Shown: positions 53,099 through 63,021, numbered from the stretch's first letter. The stretch is 64,000 nt of DNA from Allobosea lupini (GCF_900109525.1 NZ_FOAN01000002.1:682001-746000), one strand, 5' to 3'. Numbers and translations: made by a program. The notes: generated by a model not told the origin, from the letters alone.

Positions 53099-54079
53099 TC
53101 AATGCGCCCCGATCGTCGCGCGCAGGCGCGGATCGACCAATGCGTAGAGCAGGTCGACGATCAGGTTGATGCTGACGAACAGGAAGGAGATCAACATGAG
53201 GTAGGCGGCCATGATCGGGATATCGACCTGCTGCACCGCCTTGAGGAAGAGCAGGCCCATGCCCGGCCACTGGAACACCGTCTCGGTGATGATGGCGAAG
53301 GCGATGATCGAGCCGAGCTGCAGGCCGGCGATGGTGATGACCGGCACCAGCGTGTTCTTCAGCGCATGGCCGAAATGGATGGCGCGGGTCTTGAGGCCGC
53401 GGGCACGGGCGAACTTGATGTAGTCGGTGCGCAGAACCTCGAGCATCTCGGCCCGGACGAGACGCATGATCAGCGTCATCTGGAACAGGCCGAGCGTGAT
53501 CGAAGGCAGGATCAGCGCTTTCCAGCCCGAGGCGGTCAAAAGCCCGGTCGTCCACCAGTTGCCGAGCTTGACGACCTCGCCGCGCCCGAACGAGGGCAGC
53601 CAACCGAGCGTGACCGAGAACAGGTAGATCAGCAGGATGCCGATCAGGAAGGTCGGCAGGCTGATGCCGACCAGCGAGACCGTCTGGAAGATCTTGGCCA
53701 GCCAGCTGTCGCGGCGCAGCGCGGTGTAGACGCCCATCGGTATGCCGACGAGAAGCGAGAACAGCGCCGACATGAAGGCGAGCTCCAGCGTCGCCGGGGC
53801 GCGCTCGCCGAGCAGCGAGATCACCGGCAGGCGGAACTGATACGAGACGCCGAACTCGAGCCGTGCGGCGTTGTAGATGTAGCGCGCGAACTGCACGACC
53901 ACCGGTTCGTCGAGGCCGAGCGTCTGGCGCAGTTGCGCGACCTGCTCCTGCGGCGTGTCGACGCCGACCATCTGGTTCACCGGATCGCCGACGAAGCGGA
54001 ACATGGCGAAGGCGATGAGCGCGACCGCGAGCATCACGATCAGCGACTGGAACAGCCGGCGCAGGACAAATGCGAGCAT
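53099..54079 (-). CDS. Peptide ABC transporter permease (OppB/DppB type)
   Basis: 326 residues, six helices. It opens MLAFVLRRLFQSLIVMLAVA and has the EAA-type loop DYIKFARARGLKTRAIHFGH followed by ALKNTLVPVIT. The typical extracytoplasmic loop after helix 1 carries VGVDTPQEQVAQLRQTLGLD. Directly follows the binding-protein gene, from which a hairpin separates it. Confidence 0.94.
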   Translation of the reverse strand: MLAFVLRRLFQSLIVMLAVALIAFAMFRFVGDPVNQMVGVDTPQEQVAQLRQTLGLDEPVVVQFARYIYNAARLEFGVSYQFRLPVISLLGERAPATLELAFMSALFSLLVGIPMGVYTALRRDSWLAKIFQTVSLVGISLPTFLIGILLIYLFSVTLGWLPSFGRGEVVKLGNWWTTGLLTASGWKALILPSITLGLFQMTLIMRLVRAEMLEVLRTDYIKFARARGLKTRAIHFGHALKNTLVPVITIAGLQLGSIIAFAIITETVFQWPGMGLLFLKAVQQVDIPIMAAYLMLISFLFVSINLIVDLLYALVDPRLRATIGAH

Positions 54080-54144
54080 GATCGCCCTTACAAGGAATCT
54101 GAAGCCGCTCCGCAGGAACGGCCTCTCTGCTGCAGATAGAGAAA

Positions 54145-54173
54145 GGGCGCGTTGGCTCCTCGCCTACGCGCCC
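54145..54173 (-). terminator. Intra-operon hairpin after the binding-protein gene
   Basis: Arms GGGCGCGT and ACGCGCCC around a 13-base loop, starting eight bases past the stop codon of the binding-protein gene, followed on the minus strand by CTTTCTC. Such hairpins commonly let the binding protein be made in excess over the permeases by stabilising its mRNA or attenuating readthrough. Confidence 0.55.
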
Positions 54174-54181
54174 TCAGGCCC

Positions 54182-55771
54182 TCACTGCTCCTTGGTGGCG
54201 TAGTAGAGCAGCACCGAATTGTCGGCGCGCTGGGCGAGCTTCACCTTCTTCGACACACCCCAGGCCAGGGCCTGCTGATGCAGCGGGATGTAGGAGAACT
54301 CGTCGACGGTCATCTTGTACGCCTCGCCGATCATGGCGTTGCGCTTGGCGGTATCCGACTCGACGAGAATCTTGTCGGTCAGCTCGTCGACTTTCTTGTT
54401 GCAGTAGTTGCCAAGGTTCGACTCGCCGCGGGAGGAACCGGCGACGTCGCGGCAGCCGAGGATGTCGTAGAGGACATTGTGGCTGTCGAAGGTGCCGGGG
54501 GTCCAGCCGAGCAGGTAGAACGAGGTCTTGTAGCCGCCGGGCTTCAGCACCTTGGCGAAGTACTGCGCCTTGGGCTGGGCGTTGAGGTTCACCTTGACGC
54601 CGATGCGGGCGAGCATGCCGACCACGGCCTGGCAAATCTGGCCGTCATTGACGTAGCGGTCGTTCGGGCAGTCCATGCCGAGCTCGAAGCCCTGCGGATA
54701 GCCGGCCTCGGCAAGCAGTTTCTTGGCGGCCTCGGTGTCGAACTTGGCCCGGGTGAAGCCGGCATGCGGATAGAGCTCCGGCGCGATCATCAGCGGCGAC
54801 GGGGTCGAGAGTCCGCGCATGACGCGGCTCTTTATCGTCTCGATGTCGATCGCCTGGTAGAAGGCCTGGCGGACTTTGGGGTCCTTGAACGGGTTCTTGC
54901 CCTTGACGCTCGATTCCAGCAGCTCGTCGCGGGTCTGGTCGAAGCCGAGGAAGATGGTGCGCAGCTCGGGGCCGGTCAGAACCTGGGCGTTGCCGGCAGC
55001 GTTGACGCGCTGGATGTCCTGGATCGGAACCGGCTCGATCACGTCGACCTCACCGGAGAGCAGCGCGGCGACGCGGGTCGCATCCGAGGAGATCGGGGTG
55101 AAGATGATCTCCTTGATGTTGCCTTCGATCTTCTTCCAGTAGTTCTCGTTGAGCTTGAAGACGGTCTTCACGCCCGGCTGGTGGCTCTCGATCTTGTAGG
55201 GGCCGGTGCCGTTGGCGTTGAGCGAGGCATGGCTCGGGGTGGTCGCGGCCGCCGGGGTCGGAGCGACGGCGTTGTTCGCCTCCGCCCACTTCTTCGACAT
55301 GATGTACCAGGTGTCCCACTGCGCGTTCAGAATCGGGTTCGGCGCGGTCAGGACCACGTCGACGGTGTGGTCGTCGACCTTGACGAACTTGGCGCTCGTC
55401 GGGATGCGGGTGGTGAAGTTCGAGCCCTGGGCGCGGACGCGGTCGGCCGAGAAGATCACGTCGTCGGCGGTGAAATCCGAGCCGTCGTGGAACTTGACGC
55501 CCTTGCGCAGGTAGAAGCGCCACTTCAGGCCGTCCGCCGAAATCTCCCACTTTTCGGCGAGGGCCGGCTCGATCTTCAGATCCTTGCCGCGAGCCGTCAG
55601 GCCCTCATAGGGATGGCCGAGATGGGCGTTGGTGGTGGTCTCGTTGACGGTATAGGGATCGAGCGACTTCAGCTCGCCCTGGTTGGCGTATCGCAAGGTC
55701 TGGGCTTGCGCAGCCCCGCACATCAAGGCCAGGGCGGCAACGGCTGCCAGGCAATTGGTCTTGAACGACAT
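54182..55771 (-). CDS. Peptide-binding protein of the ABC transporter (SBP_bac_5 family)
   Basis: 529 residues. Signal peptide (NCLAAVAALALMCGAAQAQ, cleavage after AQA), then the family 5 binding fold: LRYANQGELKSLDPYTVNE, RFYLRKGVKFHDGSDFTADD and DIETIKSRVMRGLSTP. It delivers a peptide or related ligand to the four downstream membrane components. GGGAGC before the ATG. It is the first and probably most highly expressed gene of the operon; ligand identity is not deducible. Confidence 0.95.
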   Translation of the reverse strand: MSFKTNCLAAVAALALMCGAAQAQTLRYANQGELKSLDPYTVNETTTNAHLGHPYEGLTARGKDLKIEPALAEKWEISADGLKWRFYLRKGVKFHDGSDFTADDVIFSADRVRAQGSNFTTRIPTSAKFVKVDDHTVDVVLTAPNPILNAQWDTWYIMSKKWAEANNAVAPTPAAATTPSHASLNANGTGPYKIESHQPGVKTVFKLNENYWKKIEGNIKEIIFTPISSDATRVAALLSGEVDVIEPVPIQDIQRVNAAGNAQVLTGPELRTIFLGFDQTRDELLESSVKGKNPFKDPKVRQAFYQAIDIETIKSRVMRGLSTPSPLMIAPELYPHAGFTRAKFDTEAAKKLLAEAGYPQGFELGMDCPNDRYVNDGQICQAVVGMLARIGVKVNLNAQPKAQYFAKVLKPGGYKTSFYLLGWTPGTFDSHNVLYDILGCRDVAGSSRGESNLGNYCNKKVDELTDKILVESDTAKRNAMIGEAYKMTVDEFSYIPLHQQALAWGVSKKVKLAQRADNSVLLYYATKEQ

Positions 55772-56007
55772 GTGAGACTGCTCCCTTTGGTTGAAAACCA
55801 CTCCTCCCCAGGAGCGGTGCCGGCCGCGCGCCTATTTTGGCGGCAGGACGACGAAGGCGGCAGATTAATGACGGTTCGAAGCCCGCGTCCAGTGCGTCCA
55901 ATCGACTTCGTTCCAGATCGAACTTTGTTGCGAATCCAACTAATGCGGCGCACGAAGCTGCGAAGGGCGAGGCAAAAGCCTGCAATGAAGCACCCCGCCC
56001 TGTGCGC

Positions 56008-57156
56008 TCAGCGGGCCAGTTCCGTGATCAGCGCACGGACGAAGGCGGTGCCGGCGTCGAGCTGGGTCACCGTGAGGAACTCATCCGGCTGGTGCGCCTG
56101 GGCGATATCGCCGGGTCCGCAGACCACCGTCGACCAGCCGGCTGCCTGGAACAGTCCGCCCTCTGTTCCATAGGCAACGACGTGACTGGCGTTGTCGCCG
56201 GTGATGCGACGCGACAGCGTCTCCGCCACGCCGTCCTGCTCCGGCGCCAGCGGCGGCGTCTGGGAGGTGATCTCCATGGTGATACCGGTCTCGGGGGCGA
56301 TCGCCTTCATCGGCGCCTCGAGCTCGGCGATCTTCGCCCGATAGCGTGCGACGTAGTCGGTATCGTCGCCGGGCATGACGCGAACCTCATGGCTGAAGCT
56401 GGCGTGCTCGGCGGTGATGTTGACCGCCGTGCCGCCGGCGACGACCCCGACATGCAGCGTCGAATAGGGCGGCTCGAACGCAATGCCGGGCTGCGCTTTC
56501 GCCTTGTTCTCCTGCATCACGTCGTCGTGCCAGGCAATCAGCTTGCCGGCGACCATCACGGCGGGGACGCCGATGTCGACGCGGCTCGAATGCACGGCGT
56601 GGCCGCGCACCGTCGTCTTCATGCGGGTGCCACCCTTGTGGCCGGTGACCACCTGCATCATCGAGGGCTCGCCGACGATCACCGCCGAGGGCTTCAGGCC
56701 TGCCTCCGCCATGGCGTCGATCATGATCGCGGCGCCGATGCAGCCGACCTCCTCGTCATAGGAGAGAGCGATGTGGAAAGGCCGCTTCAACCCCGCTTCC
56801 AGCATCTCCGGCACCAGCGCCAGTGCGATCGCATCGAACCCCTTCATGTCGCAGGCGCCACGACCGTAGAGCTTGCCGTCGCGTTCGGTCAGCGTCCACG
56901 GATCGGAGCTCCAGTCCTGGCCCTCGACCGGAACGACATCGGTATGGCCGGAGAGGACGATGCCGCCTTCGACCTTGGGGCCCACGGTCGCGTAGAGATT
57001 GGCCTTCTGTCCGTCCGGGCTCGGCACGATCGTGCTCTCGACGCCGTGCGCAGCGAGATAGTCGCGGCAGAAATGGATCAGCTCGAGATTGCTTCGCCAG
57101 GACTCGGTGTTGAACGACACCAGCTTGGCCAGCATCTCCTTGGGTGAATATCGCAC
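56008..57156 (-). CDS. argE: Acetylornithine deacetylase (M20 family)
   Basis: 382 residues from a GTG with GGAG nine bases before it (VRYSPKEMLAKLVSFNTES, the family N-terminus). Two-zinc site residues are His71 and Asp73 in LSGHTDVVPV, Asp103 in RGACDMKGFDA, the Glu pair in YDEEVGCIGA, and a late His in AQAHQPDEF. Deacetylates N-acetylornithine to ornithine in arginine synthesis. Upstream of the peptide transporter on the same strand by 236 bases and divergent from the dehydratase gene. A related deacylase activity is possible. Confidence 0.87.
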   Translation of the reverse strand: MRYSPKEMLAKLVSFNTESWRSNLELIHFCRDYLAAHGVESTIVPSPDGQKANLYATVGPKVEGGIVLSGHTDVVPVEGQDWSSDPWTLTERDGKLYGRGACDMKGFDAIALALVPEMLEAGLKRPFHIALSYDEEVGCIGAAIMIDAMAEAGLKPSAVIVGEPSMMQVVTGHKGGTRMKTTVRGHAVHSSRVDIGVPAVMVAGKLIAWHDDVMQENKAKAQPGIAFEPPYSTLHVGVVAGGTAVNITAEHASFSHEVRVMPGDDTDYVARYRAKIAELEAPMKAIAPETGITMEITSQTPPLAPEQDGVAETLSRRITGDNASHVVAYGTEGGLFQAAGWSTVVCGPGDIAQAHQPDEFLTVTQLDAGTAFVRALITELAR

Positions 57157-57307
57157 GGGTAAAATCTCCAGAAATCGGCGAATAGGCATGAACCGTGCCG
57201 GCAGGCTACGCTGGCATTGCCTGTCGTCAATCGCTTCTCGGCGCTTGACCGGGCTGCGCCCGGCGCGCTGATGTGCCGGCCAAGCAAAGCTTCCCCGTGA
57301 GTCCGCC

Positions 57308-58276
57308 ATGCCCTTCGACGTCTCCCTCGCCGACATCCAGGCCGCCGCCACCCGCATCGCCGGCAAGGTCCGGCGCACGCCGACCTTCATGAGCGCCGGC
57401 CTCTCGGCCCGGCTCGGCGTCGAAACCGTGGTCAAGGTCGAGAGCCTGCAGCTCGCCGGCTCGTTCAAGGTCCGCGGCTGCTACAACAAGCTGCTCGGGC
57501 TCTCCGACGCCGAGCGAGCGCGGGGCGTCGTCACCGTCTCCGGCGGCAACCACGCCATCGCCGTCTCGCTGGTCGCCAGCATGCTCGGCATCAAGGCGCT
57601 GGTGCTGATGCCGAAGAACGTCGCCCCGCTCAACATTCGCCTGACGCAGGAGGCCGGCGGCGAGGTCGAGCTCTGCGAGGATGCCCTCGCTGCCTTCTCA
57701 AGGGCGGAGGAGTACGAGGGCAAGGGCATGACCCATGTCCATTCCTATGACGATCCGGCGATCATCGCCGGCCATGGCACGGTCGGTCTCGAGCTCGCTG
57801 CCGATGCCGGCGGGCGGATCGACCATGTCTTCATCTCGATCGGCGGCGGCGGCTTCTCGGCCGGCGTGGGCGCGGCGCTGAAGGGGCTCGATCCCGCCGT
57901 TCGCATCCACGGCGTCGAGACCGAGGGCGCCACCACGATGACCCAGGCGCTGGAGGCCGGAAAGCCAGTGCCGATCCGCCCGACCTCGATCGCCCGGACC
58001 CTCGGCGCGCCCTTCGCGACCGAGCGGACCATGGCGGCAGCGCGCCAGTTCCTCGAGGAGATCGTGGTCGTGCCCGACGCCGAGGCGGTGCGCGAGCTGG
58101 TCTGGGTCCTGCAGAACGGGCGCGTCCTGCTCGAGCCGGCCGCTTCCTGCACGGTCGCGGCCGCGATGGCACGCAAGGACCAATTCAAGCCAGGCGATCG
58201 CGTCGCGCTGGTGCTGTGCGGCTCGAACGTCTCACTCGACGACATCGAGCGCTGGCGGCAGGACTTCGGGGTATAA
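57308..58276 (+). CDS. Threonine/serine dehydratase, catalytic-domain-only
   Basis: 322-residue fold type II PLP enzyme. The PLP lysine is Lys54 in GSFKVRGCYN, the phosphate-cradling loop is ISIGGGGFSAG, and the end has ALVLCGSNVSLDDI. It lacks the C-terminal ACT domains of biosynthetic IlvA, so it is likely a catabolic dehydratase (or a racemase/dehydratase) converting L-Ser or L-Thr to the 2-oxo acid and ammonia. It diverges from argE across 150 bases. Confidence 0.88.
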   Translation: MPFDVSLADIQAAATRIAGKVRRTPTFMSAGLSARLGVETVVKVESLQLAGSFKVRGCYNKLLGLSDAERARGVVTVSGGNHAIAVSLVASMLGIKALVLMPKNVAPLNIRLTQEAGGEVELCEDALAAFSRAEEYEGKGMTHVHSYDDPAIIAGHGTVGLELAADAGGRIDHVFISIGGGGFSAGVGAALKGLDPAVRIHGVETEGATTMTQALEAGKPVPIRPTSIARTLGAPFATERTMAAARQFLEEIVVVPDAEAVRELVWVLQNGRVLLEPAASCTVAAAMARKDQFKPGDRVALVLCGSNVSLDDIERWRQDFGV

Positions 58277-58346
58277 AAACTTCGGGGGTATGAGCCAGAC
58301 GGCGGAGCACGCCGGTCATCGGCGCACTCTCGTGCGATGCGCAGCT

Positions 58347-58922
58347 CTAAGGAACGACGCTGCCGCGAGCCCGCCCGCCGGCGACGCGGCAAGAGCAGTT
58401 CGCGCCGAGCTCGGCCGGATTGATCAGCTGGCAGGTCCGGACCGGCGTCCGGCAGTAGTCGCCAACGCCCGACGAGACCGGAGCGGCATAGTAGGGCCGG
58501 CGGTAATAGTAGTAGGCCGGCTCGTCGTAATACGGCGTGCCATAGTAATAGGGATAGGCTGCGGCACTGCCGAGAATGGCCCCTGCCGCCAAAGCTCCAG
58601 CGCCCAATCCCCAGCCACCGCCATAATAGCCGCGCCGCCCGTAATAGCCGCCGCCATACCAGCGGTTGGGGCGATAGCCCCAGTTGCCGCCACCAGCGCG
58701 ATACGAACCGCCGCGATAACCGTAGCCTGCGCCTCCAAGGCTGGGACGATAGCCACCGCCCAAGCCGCCACGGGAGAGAGCTCGGCCTCCGCCGCTGGGA
58801 CCGCCGATCGCACGGACGCCGCCAGGACCAACGCCACCGCTCAAGGCCTGCGCGGAGACGTCGCTGGCGGAGAAGGCGAGTAGGGGAACGAGTGAAGCGG
58901 CAAGAACGATCAAGCGGCGCAT
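58347..58922 (-). CDS. Gly/Tyr-rich secreted protein
   Basis: 191 residues. Signal peptide RRLIVLAASLVPLLAFSASDVSAQ, then a Gly/Arg/Tyr-rich low-complexity region (YGRRGYYGGGWGLG), a hydrophobic ALAAGAILGSAAA segment, tandem Tyr-rich stretches (YYYRRPYY), and a C-terminal module with CRTPVRTC and CSC. The final part resembles surface or envelope repeats common in rhizobial genomes. GAGGGAGGCTGCC sits before the ATG. It converges with the dehydratase gene. Function unknown; an extracellular structural role is inferred. Confidence 0.7.
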   Translation of the reverse strand: MRRLIVLAASLVPLLAFSASDVSAQALSGGVGPGGVRAIGGPSGGGRALSRGGLGGGYRPSLGGAGYGYRGGSYRAGGGNWGYRPNRWYGGGYYGRRGYYGGGWGLGAGALAAGAILGSAAAYPYYYGTPYYDEPAYYYYRRPYYAAPVSSGVGDYCRTPVRTCQLINPAELGANCSCRVAGGRARGSVVP

Positions 58923-59019
58923 GGCAGCCTCCCTCGGCAGCAGGACGGTCAACCATCAACGCGCGCGCACTGCGGCTGTTCCGTGGCGCCGGCTCGTGCC
59001 AGCCGAGCCGCGACCCGCC

Positions 59020-59970
59020 TCAGAAATAACGTGCCAGGTTCCGCCTGATCCGCTCCAGCGGCGCCACATCGGCCGCCGGCGGCACGAAGGCCCTGCCGGT
59101 GATCGTCTCGAAGGCCCGGATATAGACCTGCGACGTCTGCTCGATCAGCTCGTCCGGGATTGCGGGGATCGGCTCGTGATAGGGGTCGCAGCGGGCCGCG
59201 ACCCAATTGCGCACGAAGTCCTTGTCGAAGCTCTCGGGCTTCTCCCCCTTCGCGAGACGCTCGGGATAGCTGCCGGCGAACCAGTAGCGGCTCGAATCGG
59301 GCGTGTGGATCTCGTCGGCCAGAATGATCCTGCCTTCGGCATCGGTGCCGAACTCGTATTTGGTGTCTGCGAGGATGAGGCCACGCTCGGCGGCGATCTT
59401 CTGGCCGCGGGCGAAGAGCTTCAGCGCATAGTCCGACAGCGTCTCCCACTGCGCCGCTGTCAGCAGGCACTGTTCGAGAATCTCAGCCGGCGAGAGCGGC
59501 TCGTCATGGCCGCCGTCGAAGGCCTTGCTGGTCGGGGTGATGATCGCCTGCGGCAGCGCCTCGTTGTCGCGCAGTCCATCGGGGAAGCGGGTGCCATACA
59601 TCTCCCGCTGGCCCTGCTTGTACATGGTCAGGATCGAGGTGCCGGTGGTGCCGGCGAGATAGCCGCGCACGACGATCTCCACGGGGAGGATGTCGAGCCG
59701 CTGGCCGACGACGACATTCGGGTCAGGATAGTCGAGGACATGGTTGGGGCAGATGTCGGCGGTCTGCTCGAAGCAGAAGCGCGCCGTCTGCGTCAGCACC
59801 TGGCCCTTGTACGGGATGCAGGCGATGGCGCGGTCGAAGGCGCTGAGCCGGTCGGTCGCGATGATGATCCGGCGGCCGTCCGGCAGGTCGTAGTTCTCGC
59901 GGACCTTGCCGCGATAATGGTTCGGCAGCTCCGGGATGGTGACATCGCGAATGGTGTTCGCCTCGGACAT
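59020..59970 (-). CDS. purC: Phosphoribosylaminoimidazole-succinocarboxamide synthase
   Basis: 316 residues, the longer form of SAICAR synthetase. Recognised segments: [14 protein letters not shown] and [10 protein letters not shown] near the N-terminus, [20 protein letters not shown] and [12 protein letters not shown], the ATP and substrate-binding motifs. Catalyses step eight of purine synthesis. The ATG of MSEANTIRD is used; no strong ribosome-binding site is seen, so the start is slightly uncertain. Divergent from the amidohydrolase. Confidence 0.96.
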   Translation of the reverse strand: MSEANTIRDVTIPELPNHYRGKVRENYDLPDGRRIIIATDRLSAFDRAIACIPYKGQVLTQTARFCFEQTADICPNHVLDYPDPNVVVGQRLDILPVEIVVRGYLAGTTGTSILTMYKQGQREMYGTRFPDGLRDNEALPQAIITPTSKAFDGGHDEPLSPAEILEQCLLTAAQWETLSDYALKLFARGQKIAAERGLILADTKYEFGTDAEGRIILADEIHTPDSSRYWFAGSYPERLAKGEKPESFDKDFVRNWVAARCDPYHEPIPAIPDELIEQTSQVYIRAFETITGRAFVPPAADVAPLERIRRNLARYF

Positions 59971-60197
59971 GGGGATGCTCGTCAGCTCGGGATCGCCCGG
60001 AGCGACACTCTCCGGCTGCGTGGCTCTTAACGGTTTCGTGGCGATGTGGACAGCGCGCACCACGCATTCGCCAGCCTCCCACCCCTCATGCCGCATTCGG
60101 CTTGGACAGGACGCATGGCTCCGGGCTAGCGTGCGCGCCTGGCAACCCGTTTTCTGCCGACCTGCTTTCCGCAGGGCCGCGACCTGTCGAGGACACC

Positions 60198-61373
60198 ATG
60201 CCCAAATCCGATCTCATCGCCGCGATCGAACCCGAGATCAGCGCGATCCGCCGCGACTTCCACCGCCACCCCGAGCTGCTTTTCGACGTGCAGCGCACCG
60301 CCGGCATCGTCGCCGACAAGCTCAGGGAATGGGGCGTCGACGAGGTCGTCACCGGGATCGGACGCACCGGCGTCGTCGGCGTGATCAAGGGCAAGGGCCA
60401 GGATTCCGGCAAGGTCATCGGCCTGCGCGCCGACATGGACGCTCTGCCGATCCATGAGGAGACCAATCTCGAGCATCGCTCGACCGTGCCCGGCAAGATG
60501 CACGCCTGCGGCCATGACGGGCACACCGCCATGCTGCTGGGCGCCGCCAAATATCTGGCGCAGACCCGCGATTTCGACGGCACCGCGATCGTGATCTTTC
60601 AGCCGGCCGAGGAAGGCGGTGGCGGCGGCCGCGAGATGTGCAAGGACGGCATGATGGAGCGCTTCGGCGTGCAGGAGGTCTACGGCCTGCACAACATGCC
60701 TGGCCTGCCGATCGGCCAGTTCGCCATCCGCAAGGGGCCGATGATGGCGGCGGCCGACCGCTTCCTGATCAAGCTGGAAGGCCGCGGCGGCCACGCCGCC
60801 AAGCCGAACGAGACGATCGACCCGCTGGTCTCCGCCTGCCAGATCGTCACCTCGCTGCAGACGATCGCCTCGCGCAATGCCGACCCGCTCGATTCCGTCG
60901 TGGTCTCGGTCACCGCGCTGCAGGCCGGCGAGGCCTTCAACGTCATCCCGCAGCATGCCGTGATCAAGGGTACGGTGCGTTCGCTCTCGCCGGAGATGCG
61001 CGACCTCGCCGAGAAGCGTTTCCGCGAGATCGTCGCCGGCACCTGCCAGGCCTTCGGCTTGACCTTCGAGATCGAATACGAGCGCGGCTACCCGGTCACC
61101 TTCAACCATGCCGGCCAGACCGACTTCGTCACCAGCGCGACGAAGAGCACCTTCGGCAAGGAGGCGATCGACACCACGGTGCCGCCGACCATGGGCTCGG
61201 AGGACTTCTCCTTCATGCTCGAGGAGCGTCCCGGCGCCTACATCTTCATGGGCAATGGCGAGTCCGCCGGGCTGCACCACCCCGCCTATGAATTCAACGA
61301 CAAAGCCATCCCCGTGGGCATGACCTACTGGGCGAGCCTGGTCGAGATGGCGATGCCGCAGCGCGCGGCATGA
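60198..61373 (+). CDS. M20 family amidohydrolase (hippurate hydrolase-like)
   Basis: 391 residues. The metal site is visible in [25 protein letters not shown] (Cys and His ligands) and AEEGGGG, with GLHHPAYEF near the end supplying the last His. This is the M20D group of hippurate hydrolases, IAA-amino acid hydrolases and N-acyl amidohydrolases. GAGGACACC precedes the ATG. It overlaps the oxidase gene by four bases (ATGA), so the two are likely used in one pathway. Confidence 0.9.
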   Translation: MPKSDLIAAIEPEISAIRRDFHRHPELLFDVQRTAGIVADKLREWGVDEVVTGIGRTGVVGVIKGKGQDSGKVIGLRADMDALPIHEETNLEHRSTVPGKMHACGHDGHTAMLLGAAKYLAQTRDFDGTAIVIFQPAEEGGGGGREMCKDGMMERFGVQEVYGLHNMPGLPIGQFAIRKGPMMAAADRFLIKLEGRGGHAAKPNETIDPLVSACQIVTSLQTIASRNADPLDSVVVSVTALQAGEAFNVIPQHAVIKGTVRSLSPEMRDLAEKRFREIVAGTCQAFGLTFEIEYERGYPVTFNHAGQTDFVTSATKSTFGKEAIDTTVPPTMGSEDFSFMLEERPGAYIFMGNGESAGLHHPAYEFNDKAIPVGMTYWASLVEMAMPQRAA

Positions 61374-62476
61374 GCGACATCGATTGCCTGGTGATCGGGG
61401 CCGGCGTCGTCGGCCTCGCAACGGCGCGCGCGCTTGCGCTCGCCGGCCGCGAGGTCGTGATCGCCGAGGCCGCGGACGGGATCGGCACCCAGACCTCGGC
61501 CCGCAACAGCGAGGTCATCCATGCCGGCATCTATTATCCGCCTGGCTCGCTGAAGGCGCGAGTCTGCGTCGAGGGGCGCAAGCTGCTCTACGCCTATCTC
61601 AGGGAGCGCGGCCTGCCGCACAAAGCCTGCGGCAAGCTGATCGTCGGCACCCATGCCGGCCAGCGTCCGGCGCTGGAGACGATCGCGACGCGCGCCGCGG
61701 CTTCCGGCGTCACCTCGCTGCGCTGGCTCGATGGTGCTGAGGCCAAGGCGCTGGAGCCGGAGGTGACGTGCGAGGTCGCCCTGCTCTCGCCTGAGACCGG
61801 CGTTGTCGACAGCCATGCATTGATGCTGTCGCTGCTCGGCGAGTGCGAGGCGGCCGGCGGCTCGCTGGCGCTCAACACGCCGATCCTGGCCTGGCGCCGC
61901 GAGGCTGATGGCTTCAGCGTCGATTTCGGCGGCGAGGACCCGGCGACCTACAGCGTGAACACCGTGGTCAATTCGGCCGGCCATGGCGCTCCGCGCCTGC
62001 TCGGCAAGCTCGACAGCTTCCCGGTCGAGCATGTGCCGAAGCAGTCCTTCGCCAAGGGCAACTACTTCTCGCTGCTCGGCAAGCAGCCGTTCTCGCATCT
62101 GGTCTATCCGGTGCCGGAAGCGGCGGGCCTTGGCATCCACGCAACCATCGACATGGCCGGCCGCGTCAAGTTCGGCCCCGACGTCGAATGGGTCGAGAAC
62201 GATCAGGACCTGGTCGTCGATCCGGCCCGCGCCGAAAAATTCTACGCGGCTATCCGAACCTATTGGCCCGCCTTGCCGGACAATGCGCTGGTCGCCGACT
62301 ATGCCGGCATCCGGCCGAAGCTGCACGGGCCGGGCGAGCCGATGCCGGATTTCCGTATCGACGGGCCGGCGGTGCATGGCGTGCCGGAACTCGTCAATCT
62401 GCTCGGCATAGAGAGCCCCGGGCTGACGAGCTCGCTCGCGATCGCCGATCTGGTGGTGGAGCGGCTGGTGAGCTGA
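61370..62476 (+). CDS. FAD-dependent oxidoreductase, LhgO-like
   Basis: 368 residues. FAD dinucleotide motif CLVIGAGVVGLATARALALA (first 16 residues of the helix) at the N-terminus and SARNSEVIHAGIYYPPGSLK, a strong mark of the L-2-hydroxyglutarate oxidase group, where the His and Tyr contact the hydroxyacid. The end has GIESPGLTSSLAIADLV, the usual flavin-sealing motif. Oxidises an L-2-hydroxyacid, probably with quinone as acceptor. Translationally coupled to the preceding amidohydrolase. Confidence 0.88.
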   Translation: MSDIDCLVIGAGVVGLATARALALAGREVVIAEAADGIGTQTSARNSEVIHAGIYYPPGSLKARVCVEGRKLLYAYLRERGLPHKACGKLIVGTHAGQRPALETIATRAAASGVTSLRWLDGAEAKALEPEVTCEVALLSPETGVVDSHALMLSLLGECEAAGGSLALNTPILAWRREADGFSVDFGGEDPATYSVNTVVNSAGHGAPRLLGKLDSFPVEHVPKQSFAKGNYFSLLGKQPFSHLVYPVPEAAGLGIHATIDMAGRVKFGPDVEWVENDQDLVVDPARAEKFYAAIRTYWPALPDNALVADYAGIRPKLHGPGEPMPDFRIDGPAVHGVPELVNLLGIESPGLTSSLAIADLVVERLVS

Positions 62477-62505
62477 CGCTCAACCGTGGTGAGGAAACGC
62501 GGGAT

Positions 62506-62541
62506 CCCCTCTCCTAGAAGGAGAGGGGTGGGGGTGAGGTG
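62506..62541. repeat. Palindromic repeat, family F, first copy
   Basis: CCCCTCTCCT-AGA-AGGAGAGGGG, followed by GGGTGAGGTG. The second copy 70 bases on is its inverse, and the GGGTGAGGTG here pairs perfectly with CACCTCACCC there. Confidence 0.85.
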
Positions 62542-62611
62542 TTCGGGAGAGACATCGTTAGCCTGAACCCGACCGCACGGTAAGTGCTCGCGGCGCTGGT
62601 CGAACGGCCTA

Positions 62612-62644
62612 CACCTCACCCTGCCCTCTCCTTCCAGGAGAGGG
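62612..62644. repeat. Palindromic repeat, family F, inverted second copy
   Basis: CACCTCACCC then CCCTCTCCT-TCC-AGGAGAGGG. It lies between convergent genes (the oxidase and the GIY-YIG protein) and, with the first copy, would form a long bulged hairpin in either transcript. Confidence 0.85.
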
Positions 62645-62660
62645 TTCCCCGCGCTCTACT

Positions 62661-62996
62661 TCACACCGCCTCCGCGCCCAGTTCCGCACACCAATGCATC
62701 AGCCGCGCCTTCATGACGCGCTCGCGGCCGGCCTCCAGCGCCTTCTCGTCCAGCCGCTCGGCCTCCTCGAAGGCGAAGGCATTCTCGCCATGCGTGTTCC
62801 AGGCCGCCTGCAGCGTTCGTCCGCGATGGCTGCCATGGCGCAGCGTGAACCAGATGCGGTTCTGGATCGTCGAGAGATCCGGCGCCTGACCGGCCCAGCG
62901 CTCGCCGGTCGCAAGGCAGCGCAGCAGATAGATGCCGGCCACGACCTTGCGCTCCTTGTAGGCCGCGACGGCGACCTTCCTGTCTTCGTGACGCAT
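62661..62996 (-). CDS. GIY-YIG nuclease-like protein
   Basis: 111 residues. VAGIYLLRCLATGERWAGQA aligns with the GIY and YIG strands (the second reads WAG), NRIWFTLRHGSHRGRTLQ carries the catalytic-type Arg, and GENAFAFEEAERLDE holds the expected Glu near the end. A stand-alone, single-domain member. GAGGAGGGCGCT precedes the ATG. It shares a compact divergent promoter with the DUF2239 gene. Catalytic residues appear largely kept, so nuclease activity is possible but unproven; its target is unknown. Confidence 0.75.
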   Translation of the reverse strand: MRHEDRKVAVAAYKERKVVAGIYLLRCLATGERWAGQAPDLSTIQNRIWFTLRHGSHRGRTLQAAWNTHGENAFAFEEAERLDEKALEAGRERVMKARLMHWCAELGAEAV

Positions 62997-63021
62997 AGCG
63001 CCCTCCTCATGTGAGGCGCCG

